A stretch of DNA of 64,000 nucleotides from Gammaproteobacteria bacterium (GTDB lineage Bacteria > Pseudomonadota > Gammaproteobacteria > Nevskiales > Nevskiaceae). The DNA lies in NCBI GenBank assembly GCA_026398875.1, contig JAPLSB010000023.1:62001-126000 (forward strand). The letters are read 5' to 3'. Positions within the stretch are counted from its first letter, which is position 1; every line of letters starts with the position of its first letter. Of this stretch, positions 51,560 to 61,433 are shown piece after piece. The notes under the pieces were generated by a model. The model did not search any database, had not been told where the DNA came from, and saw nothing but the letters and a program-made list of their open reading frames with translations. The position numbers and the translations under genes were made by a program.

Positions 51560-52515
51560 GGGTCCCCGGGCGCGTCACGCGGTAGCAGGTCGGCAGCCAG
51601 GGTGACCGGGCCGGGCTGATTGGCGAGTGCGGCCTGCAACTGCTGCGCGATCAGCGCCCGGGTCACGCGCGCTTCCGGGAGCAATCCCAGCAGCGGCCAG
51701 ACATGCATCATCGACGGCACCTGATGCAGCTCGATGCGGGCGCCGAGCGCTCGTGCCCGCGCGACGTAATCGAGCACGTCCGGAGCAAACAGCTCGCAGC
51801 CGCCGACATGGATCGCCATCGGCGGCAGGCCACGCGGATCGGCGCGCGCCGGGCTGATCACCGGATGCGCGCCGCCTAGCGGGCCGGCGTAGGCGCGACC
51901 GGCGCGGCGCAGGCCATCGAGCGTCAGCATCGGATCGACCGCCTGCAGGCGCACGGCGTCCGGATGCGGAATCTCGACATCGACCCACGGCGACAGCAGC
52001 ACCAGCAGTGCGGGCGGCGGCAACGGCTGGTCGCGAATCCAGCCGGCCAGTGCCAGCGCCAGGCCACCGCCTGCGGAATCCCCCATGACGATCATCGGCA
52101 GCCCGGCTGCCGCTTCCGCGGCGTAGACCTGGCTGACCAGCGTCAGCGCCGTCAATCCGGCGTGGCGCGGTGCCAGCGGGTACAGCGGCACGACCACCTC
52201 GCAGCCGGTGCGACGCACCAGATCGACCACGAAGTTCCAGTGATGGCGGGTGATCGGCCGAACATAGGCGCCGCCGTGCAGGTACAGCACGCGGGCGGTG
52301 CTTGCCGCGGCAGCGGGCAGGTCACGCGGCGAGACGCGGTACAGCGGATGGCCATCGAACGCGCTCACGATGATCCGCGCCTGTCGTGCCTGAGCGGCGG
52401 AAGGCAGGGTCGGCGCGATCGCTGCCGGTGCTATGCCGAGCGCCGCTGCGCAGCGCCGTCGTTGCCGTACGCAGCGCATCCACCACGCCGCGATCCGCGA
52501 TTCGAGACTGGGCAT
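51526..52515 (-). CDS. Esterase of the HSL / family IV type
   Basis: 329 residues. The oxyanion-hole motif LYLHGGAYVRP (about 95-105) and nucleophile motif GDSAGGGLALAL (about 146-157) define the hormone-sensitive-lipase group; Asp lies in the GGCELFAPDVLDY region and His in SMMHVWPLL. It hydrolyses short acyl esters. Start at ATG 52515. The 3' ends of this gene and the SDR gene overlap, tail to tail. Confidence 0.88.
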   Translation of the reverse strand: MPSLESRIAAWWMRCVRQRRRCAAALGIAPAAIAPTLPSAAQARQARIIVSAFDGHPLYRVSPRDLPAAAASTARVLYLHGGAYVRPITRHHWNFVVDLVRRTGCEVVVPLYPLAPRHAGLTALTLVSQVYAAEAAAGLPMIVMGDSAGGGLALALAGWIRDQPLPPPALLVLLSPWVDVEIPHPDAVRLQAVDPMLTLDGLRRAGRAYAGPLGGAHPVISPARADPRGLPPMAIHVGGCELFAPDVLDYVARARALGARIELHQVPSMMHVWPLLGLLPEARVTRALIAQQLQAALANQPGPVTLAADLLPRDAPGDPQIQAAPKSRA

Positions 52516-52791
52516 CGTCGAGCGTCTGTTGGCCGGTGGGGGCCGGTTGGGGCCGGTTGATGGCGATGAGGCGCTGGACCCGCATCACGGCAGGCCGCGA
52601 CCGCGGGAACTGCGCCTCGCTTGTACCGTCGAGCGTATGCAAAACGTGCGCGTGGCTCTGACTGTCGGGTCAGTCAGTTCTGCCGCCCGGTGCGCTGCCG
52701 GGCGGCGCATCGGCTCGCTAGACTTGCCCCGGTCGCAGTGAACCCGGAAGGAAGCACATCGAATGCCGTTGAACCAGACAGCGTGGTCGCG

Positions 52792-53490
52792 ATGAGCACG
52801 CCGGCGGCCGCGTCATCACCGCCCCTGATTTGCGTGGCCCGCTGGGGCGGCGAGCAGCAGCTGGTCGCGGCCGCCGATGTCGAAAGCGGCGCATTGCTGG
52901 CAGCGGAGTACCCGATCGCCTTCGTCGAGATCGAGCCGGACGACGAGGACGGCGCGCCGATGCTGCTGCTGGAATCGATCCTCGCCACCGACGACACGCA
53001 TGCGCGGGTCGTTGCCGAAGACCTGAAGCTGACCCCGTGGACGCTCGGCGTTGGCGATCGGGCCACGCTTGCTGCGCTGGCCCGCAAGTACCGGCGCAAT
53101 CCGGACAAGCTGGCCCAGCTCTATCACCGCGTTGCCGCCAACAACATCCGCTACGCGCAGGCCGGGGTGATCGGCTACGGCATCTGGCCGCTGGTCAGCC
53201 GCGCGAATCACTCCTGCGATCCGAATGCCCGGCTCGGCGCCACGCCGAAGCAGCCGCTTGCCGAACTGCTGCTCGCCACGCGCCCGATCGCGCGCGGTGA
53301 AGCGATCTGCTGGAACTACCTCGGCGACGAATCCTTCCTGGCGCTCGACTGGATGGCCCGCAACGCGCAGCTGCTCGAAGACTTCCAGTTCCTGTGCCGC
53401 TGTCCGCGCTGCGAAGCCGAGCGTCCGGCAGCGGTGGCGGCGCTGCCGAGGCAGGAGATCGCGGCGTTTTTCGGGCTGTCGCGGCGATGA
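52792..53490 (+). CDS. SET-domain protein (SMYD-like architecture)
   Basis: 232 residues from ATG 52792; a GTG at 52738 in the same frame would add 18 residues, and no clear SD decides. SET signatures: the RANHSCDPNARLG motif (about 143-155), PIARGEAICWNYLGD (about 170-184) and a post-SET zinc cluster CRCPRCEAE (C-x-C-x-x-C, about 208-216). SET domains transfer methyl from SAM to lysine. The order split-SET then post-SET cysteines is like eukaryotic SMYD proteins. Target unknown. Probably old transfer or a bacterial branch; composition matches the host. Confidence 0.75.
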   Translation: MSTPAAASSPPLICVARWGGEQQLVAAADVESGALLAAEYPIAFVEIEPDDEDGAPMLLLESILATDDTHARVVAEDLKLTPWTLGVGDRATLAALARKYRRNPDKLAQLYHRVAANNIRYAQAGVIGYGIWPLVSRANHSCDPNARLGATPKQPLAELLLATRPIARGEAICWNYLGDESFLALDWMARNAQLLEDFQFLCRCPRCEAERPAAVAALPRQEIAAFFGLSRR

Positions 53491-53566
53491 GCGCCTGCTT
53501 GCGCGACTGACTTGCACTCAGGTTCCCGCATCGCCGGCTCGAAAAGCCGGGCGGAGTTCGCTTGCG

Positions 53567-54634
53567 CTACTCCGCAACCAGCGTCCAGGCCACCGTCTCG
53601 CCGGCGCGCAGCGGCACCAGCCGGCGCTCGCCTTCGCCCAGCTCCGCCGGCACCGTCCAGGCCTTGCGCTCCAGGGTGATTTGCCGGGTGTTGCGCGGCA
53701 GCCGGTAGAAATCCGGGCCGAAATGACTGGCAAAGGCTTCCAGGCGATCCAGCGCGCCGACGCTGTCGAAAGCCTCGGCGTACAGCTCGATCGCAGCGTG
53801 GGCGGTGTAGATGCCGGCGCAGCCGCAGGCGGCTTCCTTGTCGCGGCGTGCGTGCGGCGCGCTGTCGGTGCCGAGGAAGAAGCGCGGATTGCCGCTGGTG
53901 GCAGCGCCCAGCAGCGCCAGCCGGTGCTCTTCGCGCTTGATCACCGGCAGGCAGTAGTGATGCGGCCGGATGCCGCCGACGAACATGGCATTGCGATTCA
54001 GCAGCAGGTGATGCGCGGTGATCGTGGCGGCGATGCGCGCTGGCGCGGCGCTGACGAACTCCACCGCCTGCCGGGTAGTGATGTGCTCCAGCACCACGCG
54101 CAGTTTCGGATGGCGCTCGACCAGCGGCGCCAGCTCGCGCTCGATGAACACTTTCTCGCGGTCGAAGACATCGACCGTCGGATCGGTGACTTCGCCGTGC
54201 ACCAGCAGCGGCAGGTCGTGTTCGGCCATTGCCCGCAAGGTGTCTTCGCAATGGCGGATGTCGGTGACGCCCAGCGCGGAATTGGTGGTGGCGCCGGCCG
54301 GATACCACTTCAGCGCGAACACGCGGCCGCTGGCCTTGGCTGCGGCGATTTCGGAGGCCGGCGTGCGGTCGGTCAGGTAGAGCGTCATCAGCGGTTCGAA
54401 GTCGACACCCGGCGGCACCGCCTGCAGCAGCCGCTCGCGGTACTGCAGCGCCTGCGCGGTGGTAGTGACCGGCGGCTTCAGGTTGGGCATGACGATGGCG
54501 CGAGCGAACTGGCGCGCCATGTCGGGCACCGTCATCGCCAGAATTTCGCCGTCGCGCAGGTGCACATGCCAGTCGTCGGGCCGCGTCAGGCTCAGGCGGG
54601 TGGCGGGCGTGCCCGGCATCGAATCAGGGACCAT
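53567..54634 (-). CDS. pyrC: Dihydroorotase PyrC
   Basis: 355 residues, class II dihydroorotase length; third step of pyrimidine synthesis. Metal site: [10 protein letters not shown] (His-x-His), carbamylated Lys in [30 protein letters not shown] and Asp in [19 protein letters not shown] 54634 with GGAG is chosen; it overlaps the tsaC stop (54624), so it is translationally coupled as last gene of the dab operon. An ATG at 54619 is also possible. Confidence 0.94.
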   Translation of the reverse strand: MVPDSMPGTPATRLSLTRPDDWHVHLRDGEILAMTVPDMARQFARAIVMPNLKPPVTTTAQALQYRERLLQAVPPGVDFEPLMTLYLTDRTPASEIAAAKASGRVFALKWYPAGATTNSALGVTDIRHCEDTLRAMAEHDLPLLVHGEVTDPTVDVFDREKVFIERELAPLVERHPKLRVVLEHITTRQAVEFVSAAPARIAATITAHHLLLNRNAMFVGGIRPHHYCLPVIKREEHRLALLGAATSGNPRFFLGTDSAPHARRDKEAACGCAGIYTAHAAIELYAEAFDSVGALDRLEAFASHFGPDFYRLPRNTRQITLERKAWTVPAELGEGERRLVPLRAGETVAWTLVAE

Positions 54635-55661
54635 CGGAAAGCTCCAGCGCAGAAGAATCGGGAGGTGCATCGAACGACTGGCCAAGCCCGGCGGCGCGGC
54701 GCAGCCGGTCGGCCAGGGCAAGACCCAGTCCGGTGGCCGGCGGCAGCACCGCCACCACCGTCGTCAAGTCGCGATGATCGGCCTCGCGCAGCCGGGCATA
54801 GAGCTCGCGGGCCTGGCCGTCGTCGGACTCGGGCAGGGTCAGGCAGTGTACGGTTTCCGGCAGTCCCGGCGGCGCAGCACTCGCCAGCAGGCCGACCCGC
54901 TCGCCCTGCGCCAACCGCTGCCGTACCAGCGCCTCCGCCGTGTCGGTCGAGGCCAGCAGCACTCGCGCGGCAGGCGCGTAATGCGAGGCATCGCTGCCGG
55001 GCGCTCGCGTCGCTGGCGCCGACGTCGATGCGTCCAGCGGCTGGCCAAGCGCGTCGGCGAGCTGCGCTGCCGTGACCGCGCCCGGCCGCAACAGGCGCAG
55101 GCTGCCCTGCGACAGATCGACGATCGTCGATTCGATGCCGACCGCGCAGGGCCCGCCGTCGAGCAGGCGGTCGACGGCGGTGCCGAGTTCCTCGTGGACG
55201 TGTGCGGCGCAGGTCGGGCTGACCCGGCCGTAGCGGTTGGCCGACGGCGCGGCAACGCCATCGCCGAAGGCGCTGAGCAAAGCCTGGGCCAGCGGATGCG
55301 CCGGCACCCGCAGTGCCACCGTGTCGAGGCCGCCAGTGACGGCATCGGGCACCTCCGGTCGGCGGCGCAGGATCAGCGTCAGCGGGCCGGGCCAGAACGC
55401 TTCGGCAAGCTGCCAGGCCAGCGCCGGTACCTCGGCGGCCCAATCCCTGATCTGTGCTGCTTCGGCCACGTGCACGATCAGCGGGTGATCGGCCGGCCGG
55501 CCCTTGGCCGCGAAGATGCGCGCCACTGCGCGCGGGTCACGGGCATTGGCGCCGAGGCCGTAGACGGTCTCGGTGGGGAAGGCGACCAGCCCGCCGGCAC
55601 GCAGGCAGCGCACCGCGTCGGCGACCTCGGGCGTCGGGCTTGCAGCAGTTGCGCGCGGCAT
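54624..55661 (-). CDS. tsaC: L-threonylcarbamoyladenylate synthase (Sua5-type)
   Basis: 345 residues: a YrdC domain (about 1-205) plus a Sua5 domain (about 240-340), so the long Sua5 form rather than short TsaC. Motifs: [41 protein letters not shown]. It makes threonylcarbamoyl-AMP from Thr, ATP and bicarbonate for tRNA t6A. Its ATG overlaps the bioD stop by one base (TGATG). Bicarbonate use fits the DAB context. Confidence 0.93.
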   Translation of the reverse strand: MPRATAASPTPEVADAVRCLRAGGLVAFPTETVYGLGANARDPRAVARIFAAKGRPADHPLIVHVAEAAQIRDWAAEVPALAWQLAEAFWPGPLTLILRRRPEVPDAVTGGLDTVALRVPAHPLAQALLSAFGDGVAAPSANRYGRVSPTCAAHVHEELGTAVDRLLDGGPCAVGIESTIVDLSQGSLRLLRPGAVTAAQLADALGQPLDASTSAPATRAPGSDASHYAPAARVLLASTDTAEALVRQRLAQGERVGLLASAAPPGLPETVHCLTLPESDDGQARELYARLREADHRDLTTVVAVLPPATGLGLALADRLRRAAGLGQSFDAPPDSSALELSDGP

Positions 55662-56395
55662 CAGCGCGGACTCCAGCGATCGACCAGCGCCGCCAGTGCC
55701 GCCGCTTCGCGCGCCCAGGCCGATGGGCCGTGGTCCTGCGCGTGCGGCAGACGCAGCACTGGGCAGCGAAGCCAGTCAGCGAGGTCTGCCGCGTTGTCCA
55801 TGCCGGCAGCGTTGTCGGTCACGGCCGGCTGGTTCAGCACCAGCCCAGCCAGCGTCAGGCCGCGTCGGCGCAGCGTCTCGACGGTCATCAGGCAGTGGTT
55901 GATCGTCCCCAGTCGATCGGCAGCGACCACCAGCACCGGCAGACCGAGGGCCTGTGCCAGATCGGCATTGAGCGCTGCCTCGGCGATCGGCGAGTAGAAG
56001 CCGCCAGCCCCTTCGACGAACAGGAAATCGCCGGCTTCCAGCCCTTGAAGACAGGCGCCACGCAGACCGTCGAGCGTCAGTTCGACCTGCTCCAGACGTG
56101 CCGCCCGCTCCGGCGACAGCGGCGCGCGCAGGCGGTAACGGCACACCTGCTCAAGCGGCTCGATGGCGCCGGCGGCCTGGCGCAAGGTCTGCGCGTCCTG
56201 CGGCTCGTAGCCCTCGGGCCCGGCCGGGCAGCCGGACTCGGCCGGCTTGCGCACCCGCACGCGCAGGCCGCGCTGCTGCAGGGCCCAGGCGAGTGCTGCA
56301 CCGGTGCGGGTCTTGCCGACGCCGGTATCGGTGCCGGTGATGAACAGGCCCAGAGGCCAGGACGGTGGTGCTGCAGGATGAATCGTGTCGCTCAT
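55661..56395 (-). CDS. bioD: Dethiobiotin synthetase BioD
   Basis: 244 residues. P-loop GTDTGVGKT (about 20-28), KPAESGC with the substrate Lys, FVEGAGGFYSP and the VAADRLGTINH motif. It joins CO2 to diaminopelargonate with ATP. The ATG at 56395 is right before the family N-terminus; an in-frame extension to 56971 runs through the DUF6671 gene and is not used. No other bio genes are in the window. Confidence 0.95.
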   Translation of the reverse strand: MSDTIHPAAPPSWPLGLFITGTDTGVGKTRTGAALAWALQQRGLRVRVRKPAESGCPAGPEGYEPQDAQTLRQAAGAIEPLEQVCRYRLRAPLSPERAARLEQVELTLDGLRGACLQGLEAGDFLFVEGAGGFYSPIAEAALNADLAQALGLPVLVVAADRLGTINHCLMTVETLRRRGLTLAGLVLNQPAVTDNAAGMDNAADLADWLRCPVLRLPHAQDHGPSAWAREAAALAALVDRWSPR

Positions 56396-56409
56396 CTCTC
56401 TGTTCCGGT

Positions 56410-57270
56410 TCAGGGGTTGCAATAGGGGCAGTGGCGGGGATCGGCGAAGGCGCGGTCGAGGCGCGGGCGGGTTTCCTGGTGCGCGCAGCGCGGGCAGCCG
56501 AAACGGTCGGCGCCGGCTTGCAAGGTCGGCGTCTGGCAGGCGCTGCACGGCAAGCCCGGCAGCGACTCGATTCGGCCATAGCCCGGTGCCGCACAGGACG
56601 GACAGCAGACGGCCAGACGCGCGGCCAGGTCCTCGCCAGCCTTGGCGATCATCGCCCGGCGCGTCGGATTGGCGTGAGCGCGGCCATCGGTCTCGATGAA
56701 CACCTGGCCGCTGGCCGACTGCGCGCGCAGCGTATCGAACTGCGCCGCCAGCGCCGTCCAGGTGTCCGCGTCCTTGTCGATGCGCGGATCGTCCTGGTGG
56801 TCCGGGCGCAGCAGCAGTCGCTGGGCCGGAAAGCCGATGCGCCGTGCGAAGGCTTCGGCGGCGTCCCAGTCGCTGGCCAGCAGATGCGCCTGACAGCCGG
56901 CGCCCTGGGCGCGGCCCAGCACTTCGAGGCCGAGCGAGTCGTCGATCCAGACCAGGATCTCGACGTTCCACGGCAGCATGCCGGCCACCGGGTCGGCACC
57001 GAACGCGCCCTCGCTGGCCAGCCCCAGCGGCAGGCCGGCCAGTTCCATGCCGAGCCGTGCCTTGCGCCGTGCCGCATCGAGCTGGCTGCCGGCGCGCGGA
57101 ATCGCGCGGCTGAAAGTGCCGAGCTGGTCGGTGTCGTAGCCGCTGACGTGCTGCAGCCGGCAGCCCAGCGCCGGTTCCAGCACCGGCGCCAGCACCTGTT
57201 CCTTGCCGTGCTGCGTCAGCAGCGCGACCGCGTGTCCGGCATAGACGGCATGGACGGCATCGGGCGGCAT
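56410..57270 (-). CDS. DUF6671-type zinc-ribbon protein
   Basis: 286 residues. The C-terminal 65 residues have four C-x-x-C pairs (CCPSC, CSAC, CPRC, CPYC), two zinc ribbons. The N-terminal part is a soluble alpha/beta region (HAVYAGHAVALLTQHGKEQ; FGADPVAGMLPWNVEILVWIDDSLGLEV). I recall this family under DUF6671; the name is from memory. Its TGATG overlap with the dabA stop and the 14-base gap to bioD put it inside the DAB operon; it may serve as a metal or carbon-linked accessory factor. Confidence 0.75.
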   Translation of the reverse strand: MPPDAVHAVYAGHAVALLTQHGKEQVLAPVLEPALGCRLQHVSGYDTDQLGTFSRAIPRAGSQLDAARRKARLGMELAGLPLGLASEGAFGADPVAGMLPWNVEILVWIDDSLGLEVLGRAQGAGCQAHLLASDWDAAEAFARRIGFPAQRLLLRPDHQDDPRIDKDADTWTALAAQFDTLRAQSASGQVFIETDGRAHANPTRRAMIAKAGEDLAARLAVCCPSCAAPGYGRIESLPGLPCSACQTPTLQAGADRFGCPRCAHQETRPRLDRAFADPRHCPYCNP

Positions 57271-59813
57271 CAGCGCGGCTCCAGCGCCACCGCGCGCCAT
57301 TCGCCGTGCCGGTAGCGCTGGAAACCGTCAGATGCGAAGCGCCACAGATGCAGCCAGTCGTTATCGAGCAGTTGCCGGACCACCGCGTGCTTGCCGATCA
57401 CCGTTTCGATCATCGCGGCCGGTGCATCGATCACCACCGTCAGCCGCAGCGGCTCGTGCAGCCAGCGTTCGCCGTCGTGCAGCGACTGCCGCGACAGGCC
57501 GATGCGCAGGTCGCCGCCGTTGCCTTCGAACACGCCGATGGTGCCGCCGACGACGTTGTGCAGCAGCTTGTTGCCGCTGCCGAGGCGCGTCGGATCGCAG
57601 GTGGACGCGTGGTACTGCCAGTTGATCCAGTGGGTGACCAGCATCGGCGCGGTCATCAGCAGCTCCAGCACGCTGCCGTCGGGGTCCTGCACGGCGTCGT
57701 AGTCGTGCAGGAAGCTGCGGCCGTGCAGCACGGCACCCCGGCTGCGCCAGCGCGGCGCGATCAGGAACGCGGCATTGCCAGCCAGACCCCACTCGGGCCG
57801 CGTCTGGGCGCCATCGTTGGCGCGGCGGCGCAGCTGATCGAGCAATTCTGCCGCCGCGCCGCGCGGGTTCAGCCCCAGGCTCGGCGCGCGCTCGCGGCGC
57901 ACCTGATCGCAGGCTTGCGCGAACACCCCCTGCAGCCGGTTCCAGCGCACCAGCGCTGGCGGCGGCAGCAGGTCCAGATCGAAGCCTTCGATCTCGTCGG
58001 TGGTGGTGTTGTGCAGGGCAGCCACGAACCAGGTCGTCTCCGGAATGTTCACGCCCTGCGCCGACAAGCCGGCGCGCACCGCCGGCTCGTTGAGCAGCTG
58101 CGCCAGGCTGCGGGCATTGACCTCGCCGGTCTGGCCGCAGCAGGCGCCGCAGTCCAGCGCCGCGGCCTGCGCATTGTTGGCCGACTGGCTGCCATGCCCG
58201 ACCAGCAGCACCAGCGGTGCCAGGTTCTGCTCCAGCCCCATGGCGTGCAGCACTTTCGCGGCCACCGCGATCCGGGCCTCGACGGTCATGTCCAGCAGCT
58301 GCGGCCGGCAGAGCTGCCGGAAGCGCGCCGGCAGGCCGCTGAGGTCATCGCGTGCGCGCGCTTGCCGGCCCGGCGACAGCCACTGCCCGAGCTTGCCGAG
58401 ATAGCCGACGCCGGCCGCTTCGACGAACGAGAACGCCGCGCTGGGCCAGCGGCTGGCGGCATGCCACTGGTCGGCGAGCGCGAAGCGCGTTTCGCGCGAG
58501 CGCTGCGCGGCCACCTGCAGCGCGGCGTCGGTCACCGCTTCCGCAGTGCCTGGCGAGCGCAGGCGGTCGCCCACTTCCAGCGCCGGTGCCAGCAGGCCGG
58601 GAAGCTGCGGGCGGCGGGCCTGCGTGGCCAGCGGCGTGTAGGCGACCGGCAGGCCGAAGAAGCCGGCGAAGCCCAGGGTCTGCATGCCCGGCCAGACCGC
58701 TTCGAGCGCACGCCGCAGCGGCTCGCTGCGGACATCGATGCAGAACGCGGCCTGCACCTCTGGCGTCGATGGGTCATTGGCCAGATCGCCGCTGGTCGAC
58801 AACAGCCGCCGCGCCAGATCGCGCTGGTAGCCCGCTTCGAACGCCAGCTGCCAGACCTCGTCGATCAGCAGCGCCCGCTCGGCTGCGTGCAAGTGCGCCT
58901 GGGCCTGACCCCAGGCCCGCCGCAGCGATGCAAAGACCGGCCCTGCGTCGCTGTCGTTGCGGCATTCGAGCAGGATCGCGCCCCAGGCCAGCCGGATCGC
59001 CAGCAGCTCCCGCAGGTGGCTGTCCGCACTGCCTTCCAGCCCCGCCTGCCAGCCCAGATAGGCGCACCAGGAAGCCCAGCCGTTGACGGTCAGCAGCATC
59101 GCTTCCAGGTAGTCCGCCCACACCGACGGCGGCAGGCCAAGGCGCTGCAGCACCCAGCGCTCGGCATCGACACGGGTTGCCGGCAGGGCAGTGAGCGCGC
59201 GGCCCAGCTGCGGCAGACCCATCAGCAGGCCGATGCCGTAGTCGTGCTGCAGGGTTTCGCGCCAGAACGCGTACAGGCCCTGGGCGCGCTCCGGCTGCCA
59301 GTCGGCCTGATGGGCGTCGAAGTAGGCGGCACAGGTCTGGCTCACCTGCTGGGTGATCGCCTGCTGCCAGGGCAGGCGGTTGTGGCGACCGGGATCGTTG
59401 TCGAGCAGATCGATCAGCAGCGGCAGCTGCTGGAGCTGCGGCGGGCTGTCGAGTGCGGCCACGCAGGAGCCCGTGCCAAGCCCGGCTGCACCGGCCTCGG
59501 GCAGTTGCTGCAGCGCCTGGTCGAGGTCGGCCGGCGTGATCCGGCCCTGCTGCCAGGCCTGCAGCACCTGGGCGCGCGGCGGGAAGACCCGGATATCGGC
59601 CAGCACCGCCATGCGGGCGGCGACGCGGCGCAGCGGCAGACCGGTGCGCGACCAGTGCGGATTGACGGCGATGGCGCGATCCAGCGGCCAGGCCGGTGCG
59701 ATGGCCTTGCAGGCCTGGGCGCAGGCAGCGTCGATCTGCGCGTGCAGCAGGGCATCGGCAGCGAGTGTGGCGGCCGATGTCGGAACGGCGGGGCGGTTCA
59801 GGATTTCGGACAT
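57270..59813 (-). CDS. dabA: Inorganic-carbon uptake subunit DabA (DUF2309)
   Basis: 847 residues. DabA is a cytoplasmic, carbonic-anhydrase-like subunit that turns CO2 into bicarbonate vectorially, powered through DabB. The zinc/proton residues of the family are present: Cys358 and Asp360 (FCIDVRSEP), His540 (VGHGSQS) and Cys555 (LDCGACCG), with the same His-Cys spacing as reported for Halothiobacillus DabA. ATG 59813 has GGAG. dabB lies 66 bases upstream on the same strand. Confidence 0.95.
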   Translation of the reverse strand: MSEILNRPAVPTSAATLAADALLHAQIDAACAQACKAIAPAWPLDRAIAVNPHWSRTGLPLRRVAARMAVLADIRVFPPRAQVLQAWQQGRITPADLDQALQQLPEAGAAGLGTGSCVAALDSPPQLQQLPLLIDLLDNDPGRHNRLPWQQAITQQVSQTCAAYFDAHQADWQPERAQGLYAFWRETLQHDYGIGLLMGLPQLGRALTALPATRVDAERWVLQRLGLPPSVWADYLEAMLLTVNGWASWCAYLGWQAGLEGSADSHLRELLAIRLAWGAILLECRNDSDAGPVFASLRRAWGQAQAHLHAAERALLIDEVWQLAFEAGYQRDLARRLLSTSGDLANDPSTPEVQAAFCIDVRSEPLRRALEAVWPGMQTLGFAGFFGLPVAYTPLATQARRPQLPGLLAPALEVGDRLRSPGTAEAVTDAALQVAAQRSRETRFALADQWHAASRWPSAAFSFVEAAGVGYLGKLGQWLSPGRQARARDDLSGLPARFRQLCRPQLLDMTVEARIAVAAKVLHAMGLEQNLAPLVLLVGHGSQSANNAQAAALDCGACCGQTGEVNARSLAQLLNEPAVRAGLSAQGVNIPETTWFVAALHNTTTDEIEGFDLDLLPPPALVRWNRLQGVFAQACDQVRRERAPSLGLNPRGAAAELLDQLRRRANDGAQTRPEWGLAGNAAFLIAPRWRSRGAVLHGRSFLHDYDAVQDPDGSVLELLMTAPMLVTHWINWQYHASTCDPTRLGSGNKLLHNVVGGTIGVFEGNGGDLRIGLSRQSLHDGERWLHEPLRLTVVIDAPAAMIETVIGKHAVVRQLLDNDWLHLWRFASDGFQRYRHGEWRAVALEPR

Positions 59814-59879
59814 GGGGTTCTCCGGGATAGGGGCTCAGCGCGGCACGTCGGCACTGCACATCGAGACTGGGCGTCGGGA

Positions 59880-61433
59880 CTAGGCGTCGGAACTGGCGGC
59901 CGGGCTGGGGACCGCCGCCGAGGCCCAGCGCGCTGGCCAGAACTGCAAGGCAAGGCGGGTGTACGCCTCATCGACGTAGAAGCCGGCGTAGCTCCAGCGG
60001 CGCCAGCTGCGCATCGCCTGCGGCCTCAGTTGCAGCAGCACCAGGCCGAGGTAGAGGCCGAACATGCCGAGCAGGGCAATCAGCCCGAGCGCGTGGTGCG
60101 GCTGATCCTGGGTGCCCAGCGGCAGCCGGTGCGCCAGCAGCGCGGCGGTGCTGAGGCCGGCCACCATCAGTAGCCCGGACACGCTCTGCTGGGTGACTGC
60201 GCGCAGGCCGGCGCGCTCGGCCGGCAGCCACAGCAGCGGCGCCCAGGCCAGCCCGAGCACGGCACTCCACCACCATGGCCAGGCGGCCGGGCCGGCCAGC
60301 GACTGCATCAGCAGCACCATCGCGATCGCCACGGCGGGCGCCAGCGCCAGGCTGAGCGCCCGCGGCGTCGCCGTGTCGTGCATCGCCTGCAGGCGGGTGT
60401 GCCGAACCACCGTCGATGCCGACAGGAAGGCCTGCGCTTTGTACAGCGAGTGGCCGATCAGATGCAGGGCGGCCAGCGTGTACAGCCCGAGCCCGCATTC
60501 GAGCAGCATGAAACCCATCTGCGCCACGGTGGACCAGGCCAGCCGCACCTTGATGCTGATCCGGGTCAGCATGACCATGCCGGCCAGCACCGCGGTGGCG
60601 AGCCCGAACAGCACCAGCAGGCTGCGCGCCGGCAGCGCCTGCTGCAGCAGCGGCGCGAAGCGGATCAGCACGAAGCCGCCGAGGTTCAGCACACCGGCGT
60701 GCAGCAGCGCCGACACCGGCGTTGGCGCTTCCATCACCTGGATCAGCCAGCCATGCACCGGCAGCAGCGCGGTGCGCAGGATCACCGCCAGCACCAGCGC
60801 GATCGCGCTGAGCTGCAGCGCCGGGCTGATGCCCACGCGTGCCAGATGGGCCCACAGATCGGACAGCGAACCGCTGCCGACTTCTGACCAGGCCAGCGCG
60901 GCAGCGACGATCAGCAGGCCGTCGGCAAGGCGATCGGCGATGCGCTTCTTGTGGGCGGCCAGGCGGGCAAAGGCGCGCTCCGGGTAGAAGCACAGCAACT
61001 TCTGCAATGCCACGCCGACCAGCGCCCAGGCCACGATCAGCAGCAGCCAGTGATCGGCCAGCAGCATCAGATGCACCGCCGCCAGCGCGCCGGCCAGCGC
61101 CGTCACATAGCGCCGCTGGCCGGCTTCACCTTCGAGATAGCGCGCCGAAAATCCGCCGATCACGGTCCCCAGCAGCTGCACCAGCAGGGCCATGCCCAGA
61201 CCGAGCGGCGTCACCAGCAGCAGCGCTGGTACCGTCAGGTGATCGGGCCCGGCGACGATCGCGAACCCGATCGCGATCACCGTGCTGCCTACCGCGCCCG
61301 CGCACAGCAGCAGAAAGGCACGCCAGTGCGCGGCGATCGAAACCGCACCGAGCTGGGGCAGCAGCACCGCCAACAGCATCAGTCCGAGCGGTGCCAGAAC
61401 GCTGGCAGTCGACAACAGCAGGGGGAGATCCAT
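59880..61433 (-). CDS. dabB: Inorganic-carbon uptake subunit DabB (NuoL-like)
   Basis: 517 residues, about 14 TM helices. It belongs to the proton-pumping Mrp/NuoL family (LVQLLGTVIGGFSARYLEGE; PVHGWLIQVMEAPTPVSALLHAGVLNLGGF, containing the conserved HAG region; SLYKAQAFL). It couples a cation gradient to DabA. The ATG at 61433 (MDLPLL) is preferred over 61475: a GAGG box lies upstream and the first helix follows directly. First gene of the operon, divergent from the LysR gene. Confidence 0.93.
   Translation of the reverse strand: MDLPLLLSTASVLAPLGLMLLAVLLPQLGAVSIAAHWRAFLLLCAGAVGSTVIAIGFAIVAGPDHLTVPALLLVTPLGLGMALLVQLLGTVIGGFSARYLEGEAGQRRYVTALAGALAAVHLMLLADHWLLLIVAWALVGVALQKLLCFYPERAFARLAAHKKRIADRLADGLLIVAAALAWSEVGSGSLSDLWAHLARVGISPALQLSAIALVLAVILRTALLPVHGWLIQVMEAPTPVSALLHAGVLNLGGFVLIRFAPLLQQALPARSLLVLFGLATAVLAGMVMLTRISIKVRLAWSTVAQMGFMLLECGLGLYTLAALHLIGHSLYKAQAFLSASTVVRHTRLQAMHDTATPRALSLALAPAVAIAMVLLMQSLAGPAAWPWWWSAVLGLAWAPLLWLPAERAGLRAVTQQSVSGLLMVAGLSTAALLAHRLPLGTQDQPHHALGLIALLGMFGLYLGLVLLQLRPQAMRSWRRWSYAGFYVDEAYTRLALQFWPARWASAAVPSPAASSDA

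Noticed and set aside
55661..56971. Extended 436-codon form of BioD
   Set aside because: The extra N-terminus is antisense-like nonsense overlapping the DUF6671 gene; ATG 56395 matches the family start.
57306..60173. 955-codon ORF opposite dabA
   Set aside because: Antisense to DabA with all catalytic residues; shadow.
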